Origin: Trichococcus palustris
GTDB taxonomy: Bacteria > Bacillota > Bacilli > Lactobacillales > Aerococcaceae
DNA length: 64,000 nt
Direction: 5' to 3'
NCBI RefSeq assembly: GCF_900114465.1
Contig: NZ_FOTD01000002.1
Location: forward strand, 124,001 to 188,000
Every line of letters starts with the position of its first letter. Positions within the stretch are counted from its first letter, which is position 1. The position numbers were made by a program, and so were the translations under genes. The notes below the pieces were generated by a model. It made no database searches. It saw only the letters and a list, made by a program, of their open reading frames with translations, and was not told the origin of the DNA. Shown one piece after another: positions 26,051 through 34,501 of this stretch.

Positions 26051-26490
26051 TCCATATCCAAAACCTATCACTGGCCAACATTGACGAAGCCATCCATCTG
26101 GTTGTGGATGATTGGCAACGCAAGTATGTTTTACCCAACGCTGAAATGATTGCATGGGCCTATGTCGATCCCCAAAACCTGTTCCCGCTTGCACTTTATG
26201 ATAACGAGACGCTGGTCGGCCTTGCTTTTGTACGGCGTGAAAAAAACACGGCAATCATGACCCTCCAACAAATCATGATCGGGCAAACTTTTCAATCCAA
26301 GGGCTTCGGCTCCGATGGCACTCGCAGGATAGTCGAATGGATCGAAGAACAGTTCGACTGCCAATTGGTTCAAGCGAACGTCGCCATCGGAAACCAACGC
26401 GGACGCGACACCTTGGAAACAGCCGGGTTTATGAAGCGTTCAACCGATTTGGACAAACGTGAGATCGAAATGATCTATATTATGAAATGA
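26047..26490 (+). CDS. GNAT-family N-acetyltransferase
   Basis: 147 residues with the GNAT fold: N-terminal strand/helix (IHIQNLSLANIDEAIHLVVDDW), a central LVGLAFVRRE strand and the acetyl-CoA loop in QSKGFGSDGTRRIVEWIEE, ending in NQRGRDTLETAGF. The substrate is not predictable. Translationally coupled to the upstream membrane protein. Confidence 0.85.
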   Translation: MIHIQNLSLANIDEAIHLVVDDWQRKYVLPNAEMIAWAYVDPQNLFPLALYDNETLVGLAFVRREKNTAIMTLQQIMIGQTFQSKGFGSDGTRRIVEWIEEQFDCQLVQANVAIGNQRGRDTLETAGFMKRSTDLDKREIEMIYIMK

Positions 26491-26512
26491 TGATAGATAA
26501 GGAGCGAACAAC

Positions 26513-26737
26513 ATGAAACCTGGACAATACGAAGCCTACATCCAATGGCGTGCAAGCATGGTCGATTTTGCGGAGGACCTGGACGATGACGAAGCCGCAC
26601 ACAACATCATTTGGGGCGCAAACGATCCCGATGCGAGAGAAGATTTCAATCTGCTTTTGGCTTTCAAATCTTTGGATCAAGTCAGTTTCAACGAAATGAA
26701 ACTGATGGAGATCCAATACGACAGCGAATTCATCTAA
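26513..26737 (+). CDS. small acidic hypothetical protein
   Basis: 74 residues with AAGGAG upstream of the ATG and a terminator 20 bases after the stop, which makes it a likely real gene. Acidic, no membrane segment, contains FAEDLDDDEAAHNIIWGAND. No family recognised. Probably transcribed with the two genes before it. Confidence 0.65.
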   Translation: MKPGQYEAYIQWRASMVDFAEDLDDDEAAHNIIWGANDPDAREDFNLLLAFKSLDQVSFNEMKLMEIQYDSEFI

Positions 26738-26755
26738 AAACTGTTGGCTATACAC

Positions 26756-26792
26756 AAAAAAGTTGCGGACGCTTTTGCGTCCGCAACTTTTT
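26756..26792. terminator. bidirectional terminator between the hypothetical gene and kdgK
   Basis: A perfect 16-bp stem (AGTTGCGGACGC core, 26756-26772 and 26777-26792) with a TTTT loop, flanked by A and T runs. Confidence 0.85.
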
Positions 26793-26837
26793 CTATTACC
26801 ATCATATCTTACTAGGGAAATGAGGCCATCCCTCTGC

Positions 26838-27842
26838 TTATCGCTTGATTGCGCCCGATTCCGAATTCATGAAGTCCTCTACTTCTTCTTCAGAGAATTG
26901 GTTGCAGTCCCCGTTGATGGTGTGCTTCATGCTGGATGCCGCAATCGCAAAGTCGACGGTGTGTTCCGCTGTGAAGCCTGCTAAAATCCCGTGAAGGATG
27001 CCGGCTGCATAGGCATCGCCCCCGCCTACGCGGTCAACGATCGGCGTGATGGTATGGACGTTGGAATAAGTCGTTTCCCCGTCCTTCCACATCGTCCCCT
27101 GAAGAACATTGTGGCTGGCGGAATGCACTTGACGAATGGTGGAATAGATCACTTCGATGTTCGGGAATTTCTCGGACATCTTATCATAGTAATAGGTCAT
27201 ATCGTCTTTTTCGCTGGTGTTTTCCGCGATGCCCATCAAATACAAAGCATCCAATTTACCGGCGGACAGATAATCCACCATAGGCAATACTTGGTCCAAT
27301 AACGCGCCGCATTCGGCCTGTGTCCATAATTTCGCACGGTAATTGATGTCATAGCTGACTTTGATGCCTCTATTTTTCGCTTCCTTCACCAATGCGACCG
27401 TCCAATCGGCCCAATTCTTCGATAAGGCAGCCGTCACTCCGGAAATGTGGAACAGTTTCACATCGTCAAATAACTGATCGAAAGACCATTCCAATTCTTG
27501 CATGCTTGAAAAACTGGAGTAGGCACGGTCGTAGACGACGGATGCCGCCCGTTCCCCTACACCGCTCTCCAAATAATAGGTCCCGAGGCGTTCCCCGCCT
27601 TTACTCAATAGAGACGTATCCACACCATAGCTCTTTAGATGCTTGCGCACGGCAACGCCTAAGGGATTGGCTGGCACTTTGCTGGCGAATTCCACGTCGT
27701 GGCCAAAGTTGGCCAAACTGATGCCGACATTCGCTTCCCCTCCGCCGTAATGCCCTGTAAAGTTTGTAGAATAGGTCATCAACGTCCCTGGATCTGTTGA
27801 AAGACGCAACATGATTTCACCCAATGTCAAAATTTTACTCAT
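26838..27842 (-). CDS. kdgK: 2-keto-3-deoxygluconate kinase (PfkB family)
   Basis: 334 residues. N-terminal LGEIMLRLSTD and GGGEANVGISLANFG substrate motifs of KdgK, catalytic GGGDAYAAGI (Asp base) near residue 285. It phosphorylates KDG to KDPG in hexuronate/pectin catabolism. The KDPG aldolase gene is not nearby. Its promoter region carries a cre-like site and a candidate IclR operator matching one at the adjacent regulator gene. Confidence 0.9.
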   Translation of the reverse strand: MSKILTLGEIMLRLSTDPGTLMTYSTNFTGHYGGGEANVGISLANFGHDVEFASKVPANPLGVAVRKHLKSYGVDTSLLSKGGERLGTYYLESGVGERAASVVYDRAYSSFSSMQELEWSFDQLFDDVKLFHISGVTAALSKNWADWTVALVKEAKNRGIKVSYDINYRAKLWTQAECGALLDQVLPMVDYLSAGKLDALYLMGIAENTSEKDDMTYYYDKMSEKFPNIEVIYSTIRQVHSASHNVLQGTMWKDGETTYSNVHTITPIVDRVGGGDAYAAGILHGILAGFTAEHTVDFAIAASSMKHTINGDCNQFSEEEVEDFMNSESGAIKR

Positions 27843-27885
27843 CCTATCACACGCTCCTCGATTATCTTTTTATGCCAAAAATATT

Positions 27886-27899
27886 TGAACGCGTTTCCA
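27886..27899. promoter_or_regulatory. cre-like site upstream of kdgK
   Basis: TGGAAACGCGTTCA on the minus strand differs from TGWAANCGNTNWCA at two positions. It lies between the predicted transcription start and the kdgK ATG, so CcpA could block elongation. Confidence 0.4.
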
Positions 27900-27943
27900 T
27901 CGCCCGTTAAAAAAGGTGCGTATTCGCATTCGCTCTACCTTAT

Positions 27944-27962
27944 AATTTCCAAATAAGAAATA
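27944..27962. promoter_or_regulatory. candidate KdgR (IclR-type) operator at kdgK
   Basis: AATTTCC-AAATA-AGAAATA shows the same half-sites and 5-base spacing as the perfect repeat in front of the IclR gene (28976-28994). It lies just downstream of the kdgK start site. A second palindrome, GAAAT-AACTA-ATTTC (27977-27991), abuts the -10 box. Confidence 0.5.
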
Positions 27963-27991
27963 TTGTTTTCGTTTAGGAAATAACTAATTTC

Positions 27992-28020
27992 ATTATACGT
28001 TCAAATGAAACCTTTTTCAA
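27992..28020 (-). promoter_or_regulatory. kdgK promoter
   Basis: TTGAAA (28015-28020), 17 bases, TATAAT (27992-27997) on the minus strand. Leader of about 145 nt. Confidence 0.75.
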
Positions 28021-28116
28021 CGGTTAATACGATAAAAAACGGACTGATTTCAATTAGGCAACTCTAATGAAATAGTTTGTTCACATTTTCAGGAAAACGC
28101 GTTCTTTTCCTGTGCA

Positions 28117-28159
28117 AAAAAATAGGAGACCGGCGTGTTTTGCCTGTCCCCTATTTTTT
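28117..28159 (-). terminator. terminator of the IclR-family gene
   Basis: A-rich stem AAAAAATAGG/CCTATTTTTT (28117-28126 and 28150-28159) extended by GAC/GTC. It lies just after the regulator's stop codon on the minus strand. Confidence 0.7.
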
Positions 28160-28178
28160 CTATAGATATCCATGACTA

Positions 28179-28955
28179 TCAATGGTTGAACGGATTCAAT
28201 CGCTTCAATTCGGCTAACAACTGTCTTTTTGTTTCCAAAACTTTTGCAATCGTCTGTTCTTTCTCAAAACGATATTTCGGCGTGCTGACGCTGAACGCTC
28301 CAAAAATTTTCCCGTTCACTACCAAAGCGGCACCGATGCAGATGACGTCCAAATCGCTTTCTTCGTCATCCGTTGCATAGCCATCTTCTTTTACCTTCGC
28401 AATCTGCTGCTGCAGGATGTTGACATCCGTAATGGTCTTTGGCGTATCCGCGACCAGTTCGACGCGCTTCAGATAAGCCGCCAACGCCTCCTCGTCAAAC
28501 TCGGCCAACAAAGCCTTGCCCATAGCCGAACTATACAGATGATTCGTGTTTCCGATCCGGGAATTGATGTTGGCGATCGCCTTTTGCGTTTCCAGTTTAT
28601 TGACGTACAATATCTCATCCTTATCCAGGATGCCCAAATGGACCGTTTCGTCCAGGCTAGCCTGCAAATTTTTCAAATAGGGATCGGTGACTTTGATGAT
28701 ATCCAAGCCGGCCAAATGGTTGTTCGCATGGCGGATAAGCGCCGTTCCCAACGTGAAAATTTTATTCTGTTCATCTTTTTCGGCATAGCCGATCAACAGC
28801 AAGGTATCCAATATTTTTAATGCCGTTGGACTTGACAGACCCGTATTCGCTGCAATGGCAGTCAACGTTTGCCCTTCACGACTATCCGATAGAAAGTCGA
28901 TAATTTTTGCCGCCTTTATCAGCACTGTCCCGTATGGTTTTTTCTCTTCTGCCAT
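28179..28955 (-). CDS. IclR-family transcriptional regulator, probably of KDG metabolism
   Basis: 258 residues from ATG 28955 (GGGTGA 5 bases upstream; an in-frame GTG at 28964 is the alternative). N-terminal winged helix (IDFLSDSREGQTLTAIAANTGLSSPTALKILDTL) and C-terminal IclR effector domain (ETVHLGILDKDEILYVNKLE, SSAMGKALLAEFDEEAL). Its position upstream of kdgK and the matching palindromes at both promoters suggest it is the KdgR-type repressor; effector KDG or KDPG inferred. Confidence 0.85.
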   Translation of the reverse strand: MAEEKKPYGTVLIKAAKIIDFLSDSREGQTLTAIAANTGLSSPTALKILDTLLLIGYAEKDEQNKIFTLGTALIRHANNHLAGLDIIKVTDPYLKNLQASLDETVHLGILDKDEILYVNKLETQKAIANINSRIGNTNHLYSSAMGKALLAEFDEEALAAYLKRVELVADTPKTITDVNILQQQIAKVKEDGYATDDEESDLDVICIGAALVVNGKIFGAFSVSTPKYRFEKEQTIAKVLETKRQLLAELKRLNPFNH

Positions 28956-28975
28956 GCTATTCACCCGATTTCATT

Positions 28976-28994
28976 TATTTCCTATATGGAAATA
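28976..28994. promoter_or_regulatory. candidate autoregulatory operator of the IclR gene
   Basis: Perfect inverted repeat TATTTCC-TATAT-GGAAATA, 21 bases upstream of the ATG, between a TAAACT -10-like box and the ribosome site. Confidence 0.5.
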
Positions 28995-29118
28995 GTTTAC
29001 ACGAGATTCCGAATTCCGTACAGTTAAATTTCCGAATAGGCAATCCGAAAAAAAATAAGGCAAAATGCCTAGGGAAGCAAGTAGCTCAGGAAATACCCGG
29101 AAACAAGTTTCCTCCGGT

Positions 29119-30255
29119 GAACCGGAGTGCCGCCGGAGCAGAGACTCAAAAAAAATGTATCCTCCGGTCGGCTAGGCTTCGCCGGAGTTCGGCTGCCCGG
29201 AGAAAAGTCTGCTCCGGCCGACATTTTCCTCGCCGGAGCTGGGGACCCGGGAGATCCCCGTTCTCCGGCGAATGCTTCCTTGGTCGGAGATGGCGCTCTG
29301 CTCCGATGAACCGGAGTACCGCCGGAGCAGAGACTCCAAAAAAATGTATCCTCCGGTCGGCTAGGCTTCGCCGGAGTTCAGATGCCCGGAAAAAAGTCTG
29401 CTCCGGCCAACATTTCCCTCGCCGGAGCTGGGTACCCGGGAAATCCCCGTTCTCCGGCGAATGCTTCCTTCAGCGGAGATGGCGCTCTGCTCCGGTGAAC
29501 CGGAGTCCCGCCGGAGCAGAGATTCCAAAAAAAATGTTACCTCCGGTCGGCTAGGCTTCGCCGGAGTTCGGATGCCCGGAAAAAAGTCTGCTCCGGCCAA
29601 CATTCTCCTCGCCGGAGCTGGGTACCCGGGAAATCCCCGTTCTCCGGCGAATGCTTCCTTGGTCGGAGATGACGCTCTGCTCCGATGAACCGGAGTGCCG
29701 CCGGAGCAGAGACTCAAAAAAAATGTTACCTCCGGTCAGCTAGGCTTCGCCGGAGTTCGGATGCCCGGAAAAAAGTCTGCTCCGGCCAACATTTTCCTCG
29801 CCGGAGCTGGGTACCCGGGAAATCCCCGTTCTCCGGCGAATGCTTCCTTCAGCGGAGATGGCGCTCTGCTCCGGTGAACCGGAGTCCCGCCGGAGCAGAG
29901 ATTCCAAAAAAAATGTTACCTCCGGTCAGCTAGGCTTCGCCGGAGTTCGGATTCCCGGAAAAAAGTCTGCTCCGGCCAACATTTCCCTCGCCGGAGCTGG
30001 GTACCCGGAAGATCCCAGTTCCCCGGCGAACGCTTCCTTGGTCGGAGATGGCGCTCTGCTCCGCTGAACCGGAGTACCGCCGGAGCAGAGAATCCAAAAA
30101 AATGTCACCTCCGGTCGGCTAGGCTTCGCCGGAGTTCGGATGCCCGGAAAAAAGTCTGCTCCGGCCAACATTTCCCTCGCCGGAGCTGGGTACCCAGGAG
30201 ATCCCCGTTCTCCGGCGAACGCCTCCTTCAGCGGAGATGGCGTTCTGGTATCCAA
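29119..30255. repeat. tandem array of six 189-190 bp CCGGAG-rich units
   Basis: Six head-to-tail copies start at 29119, 29308, 29497, 29687, 29876 and 30066. Each unit is a string of short inverted repeats based on CTCCGG/CCGGAG, for example CTCCGGT-GA-ACCGGAG and GCTCCGGC...GCCGGAGC, plus an A-run followed by ATGT. Units alternate between a GGTCGGAG and a CAGCGGAG variant near their 3' ends, so the real period is a 379-bp dimer. Long open frames exist on both strands but are by-products. The array lies between the IclR promoter and a terminator at 30283. Confidence 0.9.
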
Positions 30256-30282
30256 ACCTTGTGGGAAAAGTGTAAAAATTTA

Positions 30283-30309
30283 GGGCTGCCTCGAAAAATG
30301 AGGCAGCCC
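30283..30309 (-). terminator. terminator of the DUF1510 gene
   Basis: GGGCTGCCTC/GAGGCAGCCC (30283-30292 and 30300-30309), 17 bases after the gene's stop. The same GGCTG-CTC stem recurs at 37204 and 58526 beside other repeats. Confidence 0.75.
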
Positions 30310-30326
30310 CTTCTATCCCAACATCA

Positions 30327-30947
30327 TCATGGAATTTCTTTTAGTTCTTCGATCTGCGTGACTTGCCATCCTTTTCCATCGATCCAGGATAGGGTGACGC
30401 GGTCAATTTTTGCTTTGGCTTTGTCGGAAACAGTCGTCGTGACTTGTTGGTCACCGGCGTTTCCGACCCACCATTCTACCATTTCAGAGGCGTTGATGCC
30501 CGTCGCCGCTGCTGTCGCTTGTTTGATCTCCGTTCGGTCTGCGGAACCGTCGTCATAATTGGTTACATGTTCCCCCGTTTGGGTCGTTCCGACGGGCGCC
30601 CAATCGCCGGTATAAGCTTTTTCGACATTGCTATCTGTAGAAGCAACTGCCTTAGTCTCCGTTTTCTTAGCTGAACTGTCCGCAGCGGTGCTATCCTTCT
30701 TGCTGTTTTTCGACTTGGAAGAGTCGGATGCGGCGCTGGACTTGGTGCTGCTTACGCTTTGTTCATTTGTTTGGCCTTTCGTCGCCAAGGAGGCAGGTGC
30801 TTCCTCACCGGAACCGTAGAAGAACTGATAAAGTAAAACGAAGCTGAGCAGGACTCCCCCTACGATCGCCAACGCAACATATAGCTTATTTCGTTTATTG
30901 TTTTTATAAAGGTCTTTACGTGTCTGTTTAGGATTATTCTCGGACAT
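30327..30947 (-). CDS. DUF1510 (YrrS-like) membrane-anchored protein
   Basis: 206 residues: a short basic N-terminus, one transmembrane helix (LYVALAIVGGVLLSFVLLYQFFY, about 22-45), a Ser/Lys/Ala-rich low-complexity linker of about 60 residues, and a C-terminal DUF1510 domain (DWAPVGTTQTGEHVTNYDDGS...MVEWWVGNAGDQ). The B. subtilis relative YrrS is encoded next to a penicillin-binding protein, which suggests a cell-envelope role. No such neighbour is present here. Confidence 0.85.
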   Translation of the reverse strand: MSENNPKQTRKDLYKNNKRNKLYVALAIVGGVLLSFVLLYQFFYGSGEEAPASLATKGQTNEQSVSSTKSSAASDSSKSKNSKKDSTAADSSAKKTETKAVASTDSNVEKAYTGDWAPVGTTQTGEHVTNYDDGSADRTEIKQATAAATGINASEMVEWWVGNAGDQQVTTTVSDKAKAKIDRVTLSWIDGKGWQVTQIEELKEIP

Positions 30948-31055
30948 ATGTATACTTCCCTTCTGAATTTACACCAGTTTATCACATTTACAATACGGCA
31001 GGTTTAAATTCCTTTTACAACTATGTGTCAGGGTGGTGCCAAGGCTACCGTTCCC

Positions 31056-31520
31056 TCATTTCCCTTTTAGCCGTGCTTCCCTTTCTTTTGCCGCCCTGAT
31101 CCTTTCCAACACGCCAAATACGCTGTCCACGAAGAAGATCGCCAACGCGATGGCGCCAGAGATTTGCAGCGTCTCGACTAGGCTGGCTTGCGCCGTTACG
31201 TAATCATTGCGGATGAAAGCATAGACAACCTGATAGACACCCATTCCCGGAACTAAAGGGATGAAGCCCGGGATGAAATAAACCGTAACCGGCGTCTTCA
31301 GCTTGCGGGCCAAAAGATGCGACAACCACGCGATGAAAAGGCCGGCGAACAGGGTTGCCGTCACCTTGCTCATGTAAAACAAACCGATCAGATAGACGCC
31401 CCAACCCAACGCTCCCGTCAACGATACGAAAGGCAAGGTCCTCTTCGGCGATTCCAGCGTTATGGCGATGAACCAAACCGAAACATAGGCGATCGCCATT
31501 TGAACGATGATATTTGTCAT
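31056..31520 (-). CDS. threonine/serine exporter, small subunit (ThrE C-terminal half)
   Basis: 154 residues from ATG 31520, which overlaps the upstream gene's stop (ATGA); a longer frame to 31805 is only a shadow of that gene. Four to five hydrophobic helices, with the family motif YFIPGFIPLVPGMGVYQVVYAFI. Corresponds to the DUF3815 half of ThrE, which in Gram-positives is often a separate chain paired with a DUF1212 protein. Exports Thr/Ser by proton exchange in characterised homologues. Confidence 0.88.
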   Translation of the reverse strand: MTNIIVQMAIAYVSVWFIAITLESPKRTLPFVSLTGALGWGVYLIGLFYMSKVTATLFAGLFIAWLSHLLARKLKTPVTVYFIPGFIPLVPGMGVYQVVYAFIRNDYVTAQASLVETLQISGAIALAIFFVDSVFGVLERIRAAKEREARLKGK

Positions 31521-32302
31521 CCGAAAATCTCCCCTCCCACGATCAGTCCTGAACCGATGCCGATTGCGATGAACAAGGCAATGACGAAGGCCTCTAAAAC
31601 TTTGGCTGAGCCGGACATGTAGTCCCCGCGGAACGTATCCCGGATACCGTTCGTCAGCGCGGTTCCCGGAAGCAATGGCATGATGGCACTGATGATGATC
31701 AGGTCGCTTTGCACGGCAAAAGGTGCAACCCTCATCAGAATGGTAGCCACAAGCGCAACCGTAAAGCTGGATAGCATATTCTGGATGAACGGACGTACGC
31801 GCCATTTCCTTCCGAGACGCAAAATGATGGCTACCGCCGTGCTGACCGGCAGCGTCAACAAAAAGTCATTAAAGGTCCCGCCCATCAGGAAGATGAACGA
31901 TTGGATGAAGCCGATGATGGCGAAATCCTGCAGCCGTTCATTGTACTGGATTTCATCGATGTGCTGCAGGGCATGATAGGCCTCATCGAGGGACAGCTTG
32001 TCATCGATGAAATCCCGCGATACCGCATTCACTTTTGAAATTTTATTGAGGTTTGTGGAACGTTCGGTAATTCGTTTCACGACGGTGATGGCGTGCATGT
32101 TCGGGCTGTCCAGCGAAGCGACCAGACCCGTCGTCATGGCCAAGGTATCGGCCATCTCGAGACCGGTCTTATGGAGGATCCTTGTGACCGTATCTTCCAC
32201 ACGGTAGGATTCCGCGTTGCTTTCCAGCATGATTTTGCCGGCCAAAACGGCGGTATCCATATATAATTCATAATCCATTTCAGGATTGGGTTTATTAGTC
32301 AT
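31517..32302 (-). CDS. threonine/serine exporter, large subunit (ThrE N-terminal half)
   Basis: 261 residues from ATG 32302 (GAGAGGAG at 6 bases). Cytoplasmic N-terminal DUF1212 part (AVLAGKIMLESNAESYRVEDTV), then about five membrane helices and IMPLLPGTALTNGIRDTFRGDYMSG. Pairs with the small subunit encoded immediately downstream with a 4-base overlap. Confidence 0.88.
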   Translation of the reverse strand: MTNKPNPEMDYELYMDTAVLAGKIMLESNAESYRVEDTVTRILHKTGLEMADTLAMTTGLVASLDSPNMHAITVVKRITERSTNLNKISKVNAVSRDFIDDKLSLDEAYHALQHIDEIQYNERLQDFAIIGFIQSFIFLMGGTFNDFLLTLPVSTAVAIILRLGRKWRVRPFIQNMLSSFTVALVATILMRVAPFAVQSDLIIISAIMPLLPGTALTNGIRDTFRGDYMSGSAKVLEAFVIALFIAIGIGSGLIVGGEIFG

Positions 32303-32366
32303 AAACGGCTCCTCTCGTATCGAACACAATCACTGTCCATTATAGCTCATTCTGCCTAATAAGTTT

Positions 32367-32412
32367 TCACAAAAAGAAGCATTCTTTTATGCAGAATGCT
32401 TCTTTTTGTGAA
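32367..32412 (-). terminator. terminator of the small 32.4 kb gene
   Basis: A 19-bp perfect stem (32367-32385 and 32393-32411) with a 7-base loop, T-rich on the outgoing side, directly after the stop at 32415. Confidence 0.85.
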
Positions 32413-32414
32413 AT

Positions 32415-32603
32415 TTATTTTTTCTTATCGTCACTGTCGTCAACGATCTTTGCAGTTTCCGGCAATTCCATGAATTCTTCCAATTTTTCGTAGGCTTTTT
32501 CTGTGTTGGTCAGATCGGGGAAGACAATGTCGAAATCATCGCTGATGCGCAGCACAGCTTCATCGCCGGAAAAGGTAGCCGGTACGTTCGTATTCAATGC
32601 CAT
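32415..32603 (-). CDS. small hypothetical protein
   Basis: 62 residues from ATG 32603, preceded by GAAGGAGTG; a longer open frame to 32681 lacks a site. Short, acidic, with a Lys/Asp tail (VDDSDDKKK) and the segment ISDDFDIVFPDLTNTEKAYEKLEEFM. No family recognised. It has its own terminator, which supports it as a real gene. Confidence 0.6.
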   Translation of the reverse strand: MALNTNVPATFSGDEAVLRISDDFDIVFPDLTNTEKAYEKLEEFMELPETAKIVDDSDDKKK

Positions 32604-32701
32604 ATGCGTATTCACTCCTTCAGAAACTTTATTTTGGAAAAGCATAATCCTTCCGCAAGCAAAAGTAAAGTATTTTGCCATCCTTCCGGAAAGGAGTGAC
32701 T

Positions 32702-32866
32702 TCAGAGATCCAACAGCTTCATCAATCCCGCTTCGCTGAACGCCGTGATGGATTCCCCGCCGGACTGTGTGACGGAATCGATCAGTTCCCTTTTTTGGGC
32801 CTGCAGTTCATTGATGCGCTCTTCGATTATTCCGGTTGCGATCATGCCGATGACTTGGTCTACCAC
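32702..32866 (-). pseudogene. 3' remnant of an SNF2-family helicase
   Basis: The minus-strand frame gives about 54 residues (DQVIGMIATGIIEERINELQ...GLMKLLDL, ending in TGA at 32702). They match the usual C-terminus of SNF2/SWI2 helicases (I-x-GTIEEKI-x-ELQ-x-KKELID...). The frame is blocked by TAG directly upstream, and no helicase motifs follow there, so only the tail remains. Identification is by remembered family pattern. Confidence 0.6.
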
Positions 32867-32928
32867 CTAAGCTAACCGCCCCGAGATAAGTGAAAATCAA
32901 TTTTTTTGTTGACTCGACAATTTTATGA

Positions 32929-32957
32929 TTGACAACCCTTTCAATGTGACATACTAT
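32929..32957 (+). promoter_or_regulatory. ccpN operon promoter with CcpN box
   Basis: TTGACA (32929-32934), 17 bases, TACTAT (32952-32957). TGTGACATACT (32945-32955) fits the CcpN consensus TRTGHYATAYW at every position and overlaps the -10 box, so autoregulation of the operon is likely. Confidence 0.65.
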
Positions 32958-32997
32958 ATAACTATTAACACATCACATTAGAATTAGAGGTGAGAAA

Positions 32998-33633
32998 TTG
33001 GAACTTACGGAACGACAAAAACAGATCATCGAAATCGTGAAGAAGCAACAGCCGATTTCCGGGGAGAAGATAGCCTCCCTGCTCGGTTTTGCCCGCGCCA
33101 CCCTTAGGCCGGATTTTTCTCTGCTGACGATGAGCGGCGTCCTCCTGGCCAAACCGAAAGTCGGGTACTTGATCAATGAAGAGCACAGCAATTCCTTTTT
33201 CGTCGATCAGATCGCCAAACAGAGAGTCGAAAAAGTGATGGCCATATCGGTGAACCTCACCAAGGAAACCAGCATCCAGGACGCCATCATCCAGCTCTTC
33301 CTGGAGGACTGCGGTTCCCTCTATGTCACCGACAATCTTGAGATCCTGGGCATCGTCTCCCGCAAGGATCTGTTGAAGAGCGCATTAGGCGAAAACGATT
33401 TGACAAAAATACCGGTCGGCATGGTCATGACGAAAATGCCGAATCTCTATACCGTCTTCAGCGACACCACAGTATTGGACGCCACCAAATTATTGGTTGC
33501 CCATAGAGTCGACGGTCTGCCGGTCATTTCCAGAAAAACCTATGAAGAAACCGGCAGGAAAGAAGTCATCGGAAAATTTTCAAAATCAACCGCCAGCAGA
33601 CTGCTGCTTGATATCTTCAACAAAGACATATAG
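32998..33633 (+). CDS. ccpN: CcpN-type regulator (HTH plus CBS domains)
   Basis: 211 residues from a TTG start with GAGGTGAG upstream. N-terminal winged helix (LTERQKQIIEIVKKQQPISGEKIASLLGFARATLRPD), then two CBS motifs (about 80-140 and 143-205). CcpN of B. subtilis (formerly YqzB) represses gluconeogenic genes in response to nucleotide state. Here it heads an operon with the PPDK regulator and PPDK, which makes control of pyruvate-PEP cycling likely. Confidence 0.88.
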   Translation: MELTERQKQIIEIVKKQQPISGEKIASLLGFARATLRPDFSLLTMSGVLLAKPKVGYLINEEHSNSFFVDQIAKQRVEKVMAISVNLTKETSIQDAIIQLFLEDCGSLYVTDNLEILGIVSRKDLLKSALGENDLTKIPVGMVMTKMPNLYTVFSDTTVLDATKLLVAHRVDGLPVISRKTYEETGRKEVIGKFSKSTASRLLLDIFNKDI

Positions 33634-33648
33634 GAGGCACGCGCACAC

Positions 33649-34476
33649 ATGGAACCTTACGCAATTTACCTTATCTCCGATTCCATCGGGGAGACAGCCG
33701 AGCTGGTCGTCCGTTCCGCCCTGTATCAATTCGAAACGGACAATTACCAAATCAGGAAATATTCCTACGTCCAGACGACGGAAGAAATCGAGAGCATCAT
33801 AGAAAAAGCAGCCTTATCCGAAAACGCCATGATTTTTTATACCTTTGTAAAACGGGAGATGGCTGCCCACATGAAAATGCTGACGGAGCAGAAAAAGCTC
33901 TTCAGCGTGGATATCTATACCCCTATCCTGAACGGATTGTCCCAGCTGTTCCAAATGCAGCCCTTGGAAAAACCGGGCATCAATCGCCAACTGGATGAAG
34001 AGTATTTCAACCGGGTCGAAGCGATCGAATTTTCCGTCAAGTACGACGACGGACGGGACCCGCGCGGCATCGAGAAAGCCGATATCGTCCTGATCGGCGT
34101 ATCGCGGACATCGAAGACGCCGTTGTCCATCTACCTGGCGAACAAGAATCTCAAAGTGGCGAACATCCCGCTCTTCCCCGAATCGAAGCCGCCGAAGGAA
34201 CTTTACCAGATCCCGCCGGAACGCATCATCGGCTTGGTGAACTCGCCGGCGAAATTGAACGAAGTCCGCAAAGAACGCCTGAAATCCTTGGGGCTGCCCC
34301 CTTCGGCCAGCTATGCCGGCATGGAGCGTATCCTGGAGGAACTGGAGTACGCGGATCAGATCATGAAGAAGATCGGCTGCAAAAAAATAGACGTCTCAAA
34401 CAAAGCCATCGAAGAGACGGCTGACCACATCCTGCACTACATGGATGCCCTACATATAAAACGAAAGCAACTATAA
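33649..34476 (+). CDS. ppdR: pyruvate, phosphate dikinase regulatory protein (PDRP)
   Basis: 275 residues of the DUF299/YqfL family: bifunctional Ser/Thr kinase-phosphorylase that uses ADP to inactivate PPDK and phosphate to reactivate it. N-terminal YLISDSIGETAELVVRSAL and P-loop G150VSRTSKT at 150-157 are intact. It lies between ccpN and its predicted target ppdK (15 and 25 bases). Confidence 0.93.
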   Translation: MEPYAIYLISDSIGETAELVVRSALYQFETDNYQIRKYSYVQTTEEIESIIEKAALSENAMIFYTFVKREMAAHMKMLTEQKKLFSVDIYTPILNGLSQLFQMQPLEKPGINRQLDEEYFNRVEAIEFSVKYDDGRDPRGIEKADIVLIGVSRTSKTPLSIYLANKNLKVANIPLFPESKPPKELYQIPPERIIGLVNSPAKLNEVRKERLKSLGLPPSASYAGMERILEELEYADQIMKKIGCKKIDVSNKAIEETADHILHYMDALHIKRKQL

Positions 34477-34501
34477 TCCAACATCAGGGAGGAAGAAGAA
34501 T

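Noticed and set aside
28907-30255. Long overlapping open frames (75-215 codons) on both strands across the CCGGAG array
   Set aside because: They repeat with the 189/190-bp unit, have no ribosome sites, occur in several frames at once and encode low-complexity Arg/Ser/Gly/Pro text; they are a by-product of the repeat's stop-poor composition.
29119-30255. CRISPR array
   Set aside because: The whole unit repeats; there are no short repeats separated by unique spacers, and no cas genes lie in the window.
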